The translations under genes were made by a program, and so were the position numbers. This document shows, piece by piece, positions 1 to 4,542 of a DNA stretch of 5,967 bases (position 1 is its first letter; each line of letters starts with the position of its first letter). Under the pieces are notes generated by a model. It ran no database searches. It was not told the DNA's origin and worked only from the letters and a program-made list of their open reading frames with translations. The DNA comes from an uncultured Desulfovibrio sp. (GTDB lineage: Bacteria; Desulfobacterota; Desulfovibrionia; Desulfovibrionales; Desulfovibrionaceae), in the NCBI GenBank assembly GCA_900550745.1, contig URTO01000134.1:1-5967 (forward strand). The letters run 5' to 3'.

Positions 1-291
1 TAGGATTTCAAGAAGCAAATATCAACCATTTACTATGATACCGTCATACAGTTAAGGGCGGGCGCTGTCATAGCAGGCGGTTGTTTTATTTCTACACACG
101 GTAAAAATACATTTTTTTCCAGTTTTCCATTGGCGGAATCCACGGCTAAGGCATTTTATCGATTATTCCTTTGGAACTTCAAAAAAGCATCTGCCGCTTT
201 CTATGACACAGCCAAATAACATTGGTTCATGATTCATTTGCTTGAAATCGGCAATAAAAATATCATCTCCATATAACAGAGCAGGAAAAAC
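1..291. other. AT-rich region upstream of queE, no supported gene
   Basis: This stretch is visibly richer in A and T than the rest of the window, with several A and T runs around 100-120 and 183-188. I find no open reading frame with a credible start, ribosome site or family signature on either strand. It contains the candidate queE promoter described separately. It also has small dyads around CTATGA/TCATA: 32-52, TGTCATAG at 67-74 and CTATGACA at 201-208, which might be operator half-sites. I do not see a preQ1 riboswitch, although one would be plausible before a queuosine gene. The region may include the 3' end of a neighbour beyond the window, which cannot be judged from here. Confidence 0.5.
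238..266 (+). promoter_or_regulatory. candidate sigma70-type promoter for queE
   Basis: TTGCTT at 238-243 and TATCAT at 261-266 are separated by 17 bases. The -10 box matches the consensus at five of six positions, the -35 box only at TTG. Transcription would start near 273, leaving a leader of about 20 bases with the ribosome site GCAGG at 281-285. A second TATAAC at 272-277 lies too close to the ribosome site to be a likely -10 box. This is a pattern match only. Confidence 0.35.
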
Positions 292-933
292 ATGGCATAT
301 CGGGTCAAGGAAATCTTCTATACGTTACAAGGCGAGGGCGTACAGGCCGGGCGCCCGGCGGTGTTTTGCCGCTTTTCCGGGTGCAACCTCTGGTCGGGCC
401 GCCCCGAAGATCGGGGTACGGCGAAATGCCGGTTCTGCGACACGGATTTCGTCGGTGCGGACGCCGGGGTTTTCGCCACGGCTGAAGAGCTGGCGCAAAC
501 CATCGCCGCCACCTTTCCGGCACTTCCACCCCAAGCCTACGGCGGGCGCAAGCCCTACGTCGTGTTCACGGGCGGCGAACCGGCCTTACAGCTCACAAGT
601 GAACTTATCGAACGTCTGCATGTGCTTGGTTTTGAGCTTGGCGTGGAGAGCAACGGCACCCTGCCCCTCCCCGATGGGCTGGACTGGATCACCGTCAGCC
701 CCAAAGGTTCCAACCCGTTGGCTACGACTTCCGGCCACGAGCTGAAGCTTGTCTGGCCGCAGCAGGGGTGCTCGCCTGAAGATTTCGAGGAGTTGGATTT
801 CCGGCATTTCCTGCTCCAACCATGCGACGACCCGCGCAACAAGGCCAACACCCGTGAGTGCATCGCCTACTGTCTCCAGCATCCCCGCTGGAGCCTCGGT
901 TTGCAGACCCACAAGTGGGTTGGAGTGAGATAG
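292..933 (+). CDS. queE: 7-carboxy-7-deazaguanine synthase QueE (radical SAM)
   Basis: QueE is a cytosolic radical-SAM enzyme that converts 6-carboxy-5,6,7,8-tetrahydropterin to 7-carboxy-7-deazaguanine, the ring-contraction step towards queuosine in tRNA. The 213-residue protein opens with the family signature TLQGEG (11-16). It has a cysteine cluster C31-X14-C46-X2-C49 for the 4Fe-4S cluster. This spacing is longer than the classical CX3CX2C and is known from a QueE subgroup (Burkholderia type). TGGEP (93-97) is the SAM-binding glycine-rich motif. ESNGT (119-123), SPK (136-138) and the C-terminal LQTHKW (204-209) are also QueE-like. The ATG at 292 has a purine-rich site, GCAGG, six bases upstream and gives the full family N-terminus. 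No queC, queD or queF is adjacent, so the gene seems to be transcribed alone. A long hairpin begins nine bases after the TAG stop. Confidence 0.95.
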   Translation: MAYRVKEIFYTLQGEGVQAGRPAVFCRFSGCNLWSGRPEDRGTAKCRFCDTDFVGADAGVFATAEELAQTIAATFPALPPQAYGGRKPYVVFTGGEPALQLTSELIERLHVLGFELGVESNGTLPLPDGLDWITVSPKGSNPLATTSGHELKLVWPQQGCSPEDFEELDFRHFLLQPCDDPRNKANTRECIAYCLQHPRWSLGLQTHKWVGVR

Positions 934-942
934 GGAATTGGA

Positions 943-1082
943 GGGGGAGGGAGGCCCTTTCTGGAGAAAGGGCCTCCTTCCCCTCCCCACGCCCCTCCCC
1001 TTCCTCCCCAAAGACTTTCGTAAATGGGGCGAACGGAGTGTGGGGCGGCCCGGCGGCTTGACCCGGAAAACAGTTTCCCGGC
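943..1082 (+). repeat. repeat A copy 1: post-stop hairpin plus conserved tail
   Basis: Starting nine bases after the queE stop, a stem pairs 943-962 with 965-984. The core is GAGGCCCTTTCT against AGAAAGGGCCTC, and two of the outer pairs are G-T. The first arm is purine-rich and the second pyrimidine-rich. A pyrimidine-rich stretch follows, then AAAGACTTTCG (1010-1020), GGGGCG (1026-1031) and a conserved end AAAACAGTTTCCCGGC (1067-1082). The same order of parts occurs after rfbF in opposite orientation, and the hairpin alone recurs after the thioesterase gene. The position suggests transcription termination or 3'-end protection of mRNA, but no U-tract follows, so it is not a classical rho-independent terminator. 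Confidence 0.75.
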
Positions 1083-1221
1083 AGCGCCGTCCACAAAAAA
1101 CTCAAGGGGCGTCGAAAAAACGGCGCGCATAATCGCCTTTTCAGCCCTTAAAAAAATTTTTCCGACCCGTTTCCCGTCCGTATCCCGTTTTTACAGCAGA
1201 GAGCCCATTGACGCGCAATAT

Positions 1222-1277
1222 CGGCCCCGGCTCCTGAACACACAAGCGCAGCGCCGGGCGTTCAGGAGCCGGGGCCG
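1222..1277. repeat. 18-bp perfect inverted repeat (long hairpin)
   Basis: The arms 1222-1239 (CGGCCCCGGCTCCTGAAC) and 1260-1277 are exact reverse complements, with a 20-base loop. It lies between two convergent genes, just outside repeat B copy 1. No T-run follows on either strand, so a simple intrinsic terminator is not supported. A longer imperfect hairpin (4291-4331) holds the same position next to repeat B copy 2. This suggests that the hairpin may be a structural part of the B element whose sequence is free to vary. Confidence 0.8.
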
Positions 1278-1280
1278 CAC

Positions 1281-1350
1281 TGAGGGGGCCCGGGGGGAAT
1301 CATTCCCCCCGGCGGGGTCAAGGGGCGGGGCCCCTTGCCGCCGGAGGCAT
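1281..1350 (+). repeat. repeat B copy 1: palindrome, variable hairpin and CCGGAGGCAT end
   Basis: The order is TGAGGGG, then a near-perfect palindrome with arms CCGGGGGGAAT (1290-1300) and ATTCCCCCCGG (1302-1312). An 8-bp hairpin follows, CAAGGGGC (1319-1326) with GCCCCTTG (1330-1337), and then CCGGAGGCAT (1341-1350). Its inverted counterpart is at 4218-4286. The palindrome and the end are identical in both, while the 8-bp hairpin has a different sequence but the same length of pairing. On the minus strand it begins 18 bases after the aminotransferase stop, so it would lie in that gene's 3' untranslated region. Confidence 0.75.
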
Positions 1351-1368
1351 CCCACGGCGGCATCCCCG

Positions 1369-2499
1369 CTACTTCACCGCTTCGATGATCCCCGCACAAA
1401 CGGACTCGACATCCTCCCGGCTCAGGCCGGGGTGCAAGGGCAGCGTCAACAGCTCGCCGTGCAATTGCTCGGTCACGGGCAGGGACGGCTTGCCCCCGCC
1501 GTACAGCGACAACAAATGGTTCGGCTTGTAATGCTGGCCCGTGGGGATGCCTTGGGCATCCAGCGCGCCGATGACGTCATGCCGACGCCCGTTCAGGATG
1601 CGCACCGGGAAAATATGCGGCACGATCCACGCTTCCGGCTCAGCCGTGAGCAGCGCCACGCCGGGCACGCCGGAAAGCCGTTCGCGGTACAGATCCGCAA
1701 GCTCGCGGCGCTTGGGGGCGAATTCGCCGTCCAGCCGGGCCAACTGCACCCGACCGATGGCCGCCATGATGTTGCTCATGTGGTAACGCCAGCCCTGCCG
1801 CTCCACGTCGAACTCCCAACTGCGCTGCCCGGAAAAACGCTTTTCGGTGTCCTTCTCCACGGAAAGCAGACGCCCGTCGCGTGCGGCCTCGGCCACCGCC
1901 TGATCCGAGGCCACGATGCAGCCGCCTTCGCCGCAGGTGATGTTCTTGATGCCGTCAAAGCTGAAACAGGCCACATCCCCGAAGCTGCCGATCTTGCGGC
2001 CCTTGTACAGGCATCCGAACGCATGGGCGGCATCTTCGATGACCCGCAGGCCGTGCTTTTCCGCAAACGCATACACGCCGTCCAGATTGACCGGGTTGCT
2101 CGCATAGTGCACCGGCATGATGGCCTTGGTGCGCGGGGTAAGGCGCTTTTCCGCATCGGCGAGATCGATGGTCGCCGTATCAAGGCGCGCATCGCAGGCC
2201 ACGGGGACGGCCCCGGCCCCGCTGATGGCCTGAAAGGACGCCACGAACGTCAGCGAAGGCACCAGCACTTCCGCGCCGCTCCCGTGCCCGAGCACGGCCT
2301 CGACAGCCAGATGCAGGGCGGCCGTCCCGGTATTGACGGAAATGACCCAGCTCGCGGGCACGCCCAGATAAGCCGCCACATCAGCCTCAAATTGCTGCAC
2401 TTCCTTGCCGATGCCCAAGTAGCCGTCTTCGCAGATGACGCGGCGCACGGCCTCGGCTTCGGCCTCGCCAACGATGGAACGGGAAAGTCTCATGCTCAT
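1369..2499 (-). CDS. DegT/DnrJ/EryC1/StrS-family PLP sugar aminotransferase
   Basis: This is probably the amino-transfer step on a keto sugar nucleotide made by the neighbouring genes, with glutamate as the usual amino donor in the family. I chose the ATG at 2499 (376 residues, normal for the family). A GGAG site at 2506-2509 stands six bases before it, and the protein then begins as the family does. The frame is open to an ATG at 2562, but that extension is low-complexity leader. Visible features are NTGTAALHLA (56-65, phosphate-binding region), VIEDAAHA (153-160) with the PLP-ring aspartate D156, and FSFDGIKNITCGEGG (179-193) with the Schiff-base lysine K185. That lysine argues against RfbH/ColD-type dehydrases, which have histidine there. 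The exact substrate and the position aminated (C3 or C4) cannot be read from the sequence. A terminator separates it from the upstream cupin gene. Confidence 0.88.
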   Translation of the reverse strand: MSMRLSRSIVGEAEAEAVRRVICEDGYLGIGKEVQQFEADVAAYLGVPASWVISVNTGTAALHLAVEAVLGHGSGAEVLVPSLTFVASFQAISGAGAVPVACDARLDTATIDLADAEKRLTPRTKAIMPVHYASNPVNLDGVYAFAEKHGLRVIEDAAHAFGCLYKGRKIGSFGDVACFSFDGIKNITCGEGGCIVASDQAVAEAARDGRLLSVEKDTEKRFSGQRSWEFDVERQGWRYHMSNIMAAIGRVQLARLDGEFAPKRRELADLYRERLSGVPGVALLTAEPEAWIVPHIFPVRILNGRRHDVIGALDAQGIPTGQHYKPNHLLSLYGGGKPSLPVTEQLHGELLTLPLHPGLSREDVESVCAGIIEAVK

Positions 2500-2574
2500 G
2501 TCAGTCTCCGGGGGTTCCCCCCCTGCCCCGCCGTGCGGCGGGCGCATAGGTCGGCGCCGCATGGCGGACGCCAG
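2500..2574 (-). promoter_or_regulatory. structured leader of the aminotransferase gene
   Basis: The leader between the upstream terminator and the aminotransferase start holds two small hairpins. One is CCCGCC (2527-2532) with GGCGGG (2537-2542). The other is GGGGG (2510-2514) with CCCCC (2517-2521), directly next to the ribosome site GGAG (2506-2509). I see no convincing -35/-10 pair in these 75 bases. The gene therefore depends on an unrecognised promoter here, on one inside upstream genes, or on readthrough of the terminator. The second hairpin could hinder ribosome access, which is an inference. Confidence 0.4.
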
Positions 2575-2600
2575 AAAAAGGGGCAGGGAAAACCCTGCCC
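2575..2600 (-). terminator. rho-independent terminator after the cupin gene
   Basis: Read on the minus strand, seven bases after the cupin stop codon, GGGCAGGG and CCCTGCCC (2600-2593 and 2588-2581) form a perfect 8-bp stem with a TTTT loop. One C and then TTTTT (2579-2575) follow. This is a textbook intrinsic terminator, and the only one in the window with a proper T-run. It lies inside what otherwise looks like one pathway operon, before the aminotransferase gene, so it may be a full or partial stop that sets lower expression of the last gene. Confidence 0.85.
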
Positions 2601-2607
2601 TGACGTG

Positions 2608-3054
2608 TTACCAATGATAAGGGATATCCTGCGAATCGACGTCCTTGCGGAGCCCTTCCGCCGGATCGTGCGGGATGTCCGGGCAGTTGCAGATAACCGC
2701 AGGAACGCCCCCCGCCGCCGTAAAGCCGTACCAGACACGCGGCGGGATTTGCAGCAGCGCGTAGTTGTCCGGCCTGCCGAGCAGCACTTCCATGATCCGC
2801 CCGTGCGTCGGGGACTCCGGGCGACCGTCATACAGGACAATCTTCAGCCGCCCCACCGGTACGGCGAAACGCTGCGTCTGGCGCGTGTGGCATTTCCATG
2901 CCTTCACGCATCCCGGCTCAACTTCGGAAAAGTACACTTCCCCGATCTCCCCGAACAGCGGGGAAGCCGGGCGCATCATGTGCATGACCGGGCCGCCGTT
3001 CGTGGGGATGACGGCCAAATCCTGCAATTCCACGTCCTTAATAACGGATTCCAT
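2608..3054 (-). CDS. RmlC/RfbC-related cupin, probable NDP-4-keto-6-deoxysugar epimerase or isomerase
   Basis: This 148-residue protein belongs to the cupin proteins related to dTDP-4-dehydrorhamnose 3,5-epimerase that often sit in polysaccharide clusters. It is shorter than classical RmlC (about 180). Visible signatures are CVKAWKCHTRQT (49-60) with a candidate active-site histidine H56, VLYDGR (73-78), SPTHG (81-85), IPPRVWYGF (103-111), NCPDIPHDP (123-131) and the ending DIPYHW (143-148). The ATG at 3054 is preceded by GGAG five bases upstream. The gene overlaps the end of rfbG by 17 bases, suggesting translational coupling and a shared substrate route. I infer action on CDP-4-keto-6-deoxyglucose, as a 3- or 5-epimerase or a 3,4-ketoisomerase. 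Sequence alone does not separate these. An intrinsic terminator follows. Confidence 0.82.
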   Translation of the reverse strand: MESVIKDVELQDLAVIPTNGGPVMHMMRPASPLFGEIGEVYFSEVEPGCVKAWKCHTRQTQRFAVPVGRLKIVLYDGRPESPTHGRIMEVLLGRPDNYALLQIPPRVWYGFTAAGGVPAVICNCPDIPHDPAEGLRKDVDSQDIPYHW

Positions 3055-4198
3055 CGGAACTCCACGGCAGCCCCAACGCGGCGGCCTTGCGGCAGTAATC
3101 CTGAATCTGCGACTGCGTGAACGCGTAAATGTCCGCGCCCTGCCCCTTGTAAAACACTTCGTACCACTTGGCGGTAAACCGCATGGTCGTGTCGAAATCC
3201 AGCGTGGCGCGCCAGTTGAGGCAGGCCAGCGCCTTGTCGCAGCACAGCTTGAGCAGGGTGCATTCCTTCATCCCGGCCTGCCCCGCCAAATCCATCTTGC
3301 TGCCGAACCCGGCCCACTGGCTTTCCAGCGCCCGCACCACGTCGGCTACGGTGTGGCTGGCATCGGAAGAAGGCCCGAAGTTGAACGCTTCGCCGTCGAG
3401 CCTGAAACCTTCATGGCAGCCGTCGCCCTTACCCGATTTCACCGCGTCGCGGTGCGCGGCGAACAGCTTCGCGCCGAGCCACAGGTAGCCGGAAAGCGGC
3501 TCCAGCACATGCTGCCACGGGCGGGTGGCGTGCGGGCTGCGGATTTCCACTTCCCTGCCCTCGCTCCACGCGCGGGCGCAGTCGGGCACGATGCGGTCAG
3601 CCGCCCAGTCGCCGCCGCCGATGACGTTCCCGGCGCGGGTCGTGGCGCAATACGGCGTATTCACCGGATCGCCGAAAAACGACTTGAAATAGGAATGCGC
3701 GATGATCTCGGCGCAGCCCTTGGATGCGCTGTAGGGATCGTAGCCGCCCAGATGGTCGGTTTCACGATAGCCCCACACCCATTCGTCGTTGCGGTACGCC
3801 TTGTCGCTGGTGATGCTGACCACGGCCTCAACCGAAGGCGTCACGCGCACGGCTTCCAGCACGTTGAGCGTGCCCATCGCGTTGACTTCGATGGTGTCGG
3901 CGGGGTTTTCGTAGGAAGCGCGCACAAGCGCCTGCGCAGCCAAGTGGAACACGATTTCGGGCTTGAACTCCCGCATGGCTTCGATGAGCGCCTTGCGGTC
4001 ACGCACATCGCCCCGATAGTCGCGGATACGCCCGCCAAGCCCGATCACGTCGAAATGCGACGGGGCGGTCGGCACGGCGTCCGAAAAACCGGCGACTTCC
4101 GCGCCCATCTGGAGCAGCCACGCCGTCAGCCACGAACCCTTGAATCCGGTGTGCCCGGTGACGAACACCCGGCGGCCTTCATAGATATGACCAAACAT
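3038..4198 (-). CDS. rfbG: CDP-glucose 4,6-dehydratase
   Basis: This is an extended short-chain dehydrogenase/reductase that turns CDP-glucose into CDP-4-keto-6-deoxyglucose using bound NAD+ (386 residues, slightly above the usual 355-365). TGHTGFKG (14-21) is the nucleotide-binding glycine motif, and HLAAQ (85-89) follows in the usual place. SITSDKAY (128-135) carries the catalytic Thr-Asp-Lys region, and YSASK (156-160) supplies the catalytic tyrosine and lysine. RAGNVIGGGDWAADRIVPD (188-206) and RPWQHVLEPLSGYL (226-239) are typical of RfbG rather than of dTDP-glucose dehydratases. The ATG at 4198 has AAGGA six bases upstream (4209-4205). rfbF lies 344 bases upstream instead of being adjacent as in many CDP-sugar clusters. 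The 3' end overlaps the cupin gene by 17 bases. Confidence 0.94.
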   Translation of the reverse strand: MFGHIYEGRRVFVTGHTGFKGSWLTAWLLQMGAEVAGFSDAVPTAPSHFDVIGLGGRIRDYRGDVRDRKALIEAMREFKPEIVFHLAAQALVRASYENPADTIEVNAMGTLNVLEAVRVTPSVEAVVSITSDKAYRNDEWVWGYRETDHLGGYDPYSASKGCAEIIAHSYFKSFFGDPVNTPYCATTRAGNVIGGGDWAADRIVPDCARAWSEGREVEIRSPHATRPWQHVLEPLSGYLWLGAKLFAAHRDAVKSGKGDGCHEGFRLDGEAFNFGPSSDASHTVADVVRALESQWAGFGSKMDLAGQAGMKECTLLKLCCDKALACLNWRATLDFDTTMRFTAKWYEVFYKGQGADIYAFTQSQIQDYCRKAAALGLPWSSDGIRY

Positions 4199-4217
4199 AG
4201 ATTGTCCTTGGGGGAGA

Positions 4218-4286
4218 ATGCCTCCGGCGGAGGGCTGCCGCCCTCCGGGCTCCTGCCGGGGGGAATGATTCCCCCCGGCCCCTCAG
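4218..4286 (-). repeat. repeat B copy 2, inverted relative to copy 1
   Basis: On the plus strand the order is ATGCCTCCGG (4218-4227), an 8-bp hairpin CGGAGGGC (4228-4235) with GCCCTCCG (4240-4247), the palindrome CCGGGGGGAAT (4256-4266) with ATTCCCCCCGG (4268-4278), then CCCCTCAGC. Reverse-complemented, this matches copy 1 (1281-1350) in order. The palindrome arms are identical, while the small hairpin uses different bases with pairing kept. It lies in the leader of rfbG, whereas copy 1 lies behind the aminotransferase gene. The element is therefore not tied to one side of a gene. Confidence 0.75.
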
Positions 4287-4290
4287 CGCC

Positions 4291-4331
4291 GCCGCATCCC
4301 GCACAGGCCATGCGCCTGCATGGGATACGGC
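4291..4331. repeat. imperfect nested hairpin beside repeat B copy 2
   Basis: GCCGCATCCC (4291-4300) pairs with GGGATACGGC (4322-4331) with one mismatch. Inside the loop, CAGGC (4304-4308) pairs with GCCTG (4314-4318). It holds the same position relative to repeat B as the perfect 18-bp hairpin at 1222-1277, with unrelated sequence. No T-run follows. Confidence 0.55.
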
Positions 4332-4379
4332 GGTTCTGTGGGCGTCGGGCATCCTTTTTCACAATGCCGCAACGGAGCC

Positions 4380-4532
4380 GCCGGGAAACTGTTTTTCAAA
4401 GAAAGGCGTATCGGAATGCCCTTCCCTCAGCCCGCCCCGCTTGCAAAAGTCTTGGGAGGGAGCGGGATGGGGGTGCGGGGGAAGGGGGAGGGAAGCCCTT
4501 CTCCAGAAGGGTTCCCTCCCCCTTCCCCCGCA
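4380..4532 (-). repeat. repeat A copy 2: long post-stop hairpin plus conserved tail, after rfbF
   Basis: Ten bases beyond the rfbF stop, 4474-4502 pairs with 4505-4532 over about 28 base pairs with a single bulged G at 4495. This is the longest stem in the window. On the minus strand it is again purine-rich first (GGGGGAAGGGGGAGGGAA). The tail follows with AAGACTTTTGC, GGGGCG and the end GAAAAACAGTTTCCCGGC (4397-4380), matching copy 1 except for one base over that end. The middle of the tail differs. No T-run follows the stem. Orientation relative to the gene (stop, hairpin, tail) is the same as behind queE. Confidence 0.8.
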
Positions 4533-4542
4533 TATCAAAATC

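Larger units (their letters stand above)
934..1368. other. convergent intergenic region filled with structured repeats
   Basis: This 435-base gap separates the 3' ends of queE (+) and the aminotransferase gene (-), so no promoter is needed here. It contains repeat A copy 1 (943-1082), a long perfect hairpin (1222-1277) and repeat B copy 1 (1281-1350), each listed separately. The part between them (1083-1221) has A/T runs, including AAAAAAATTTTT near 1149-1160, and no gene that I can support. A reading frame on the plus strand starts at 1024 and runs through the aminotransferase gene, but it looks like an antisense shadow. Confidence 0.7.
4199..4542. other. 344-base gap between rfbF and rfbG with inverted repeats
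   Basis: This gap splits two genes of consecutive pathway steps on the same strand. It contains repeat B copy 2 (4218-4286), an imperfect hairpin (4291-4331) and repeat A copy 2 (4380-4532), listed separately. The first ten bases before rfbG hold its ribosome site. I find no credible gene here and no clear -35/-10 pair for rfbG on the minus strand. If repeat A stops transcription after rfbF, an unrecognised promoter must lie downstream of it. Confidence 0.7.

Noticed and set aside
1..291. preQ1 riboswitch before queE
   Set aside because: No preQ1-I type stem with the characteristic A-rich tail could be recognised in the leader.
943..984. Calling the post-stop hairpins standard rho-independent terminators
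   Set aside because: No T-run follows the stems of copies 1 and 2, and the downstream part of copy 3 is outside the window. They are listed as repeats instead.
1122..1141. GGCG/CGCC stem followed by TTTT as a queE terminator
   Set aside because: The stem has only four pairs and an 8-base loop, too weak to support.
1369..2499. RfbH (CDP-6-deoxy-hexulose 3-dehydrase) as identity of the PLP enzyme
   Set aside because: The cofactor lysine K185 is present, whereas RfbH/E1 has histidine at this place, and no Fe-S cysteine cluster pattern typical of RfbH is visible.
2500..2562. N-terminal extension of the aminotransferase to the ATG at 2562
   Set aside because: The extra 21 residues are Arg/Pro/Gly-rich and come from hairpin leader DNA. 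The ATG at 2499 has GGAG at good spacing and starts at the family N-terminus.
1024..3120. Long plus-strand reading frame (698 codons) across the aminotransferase and cupin genes
   Set aside because: It is antisense to two genes with clear family motifs, is low-complexity and rich in Arg, Gly, His and Pro, and has no recognisable domain or ribosome site. It is typical of a shadow frame in GC-rich DNA.
941..4532. Composite transposon with terminal inverted repeats
   Set aside because: No transposase gene is inside or next to the repeats, no target-site duplication is visible, and the A hairpin also occurs behind the thioesterase gene, outside the block.
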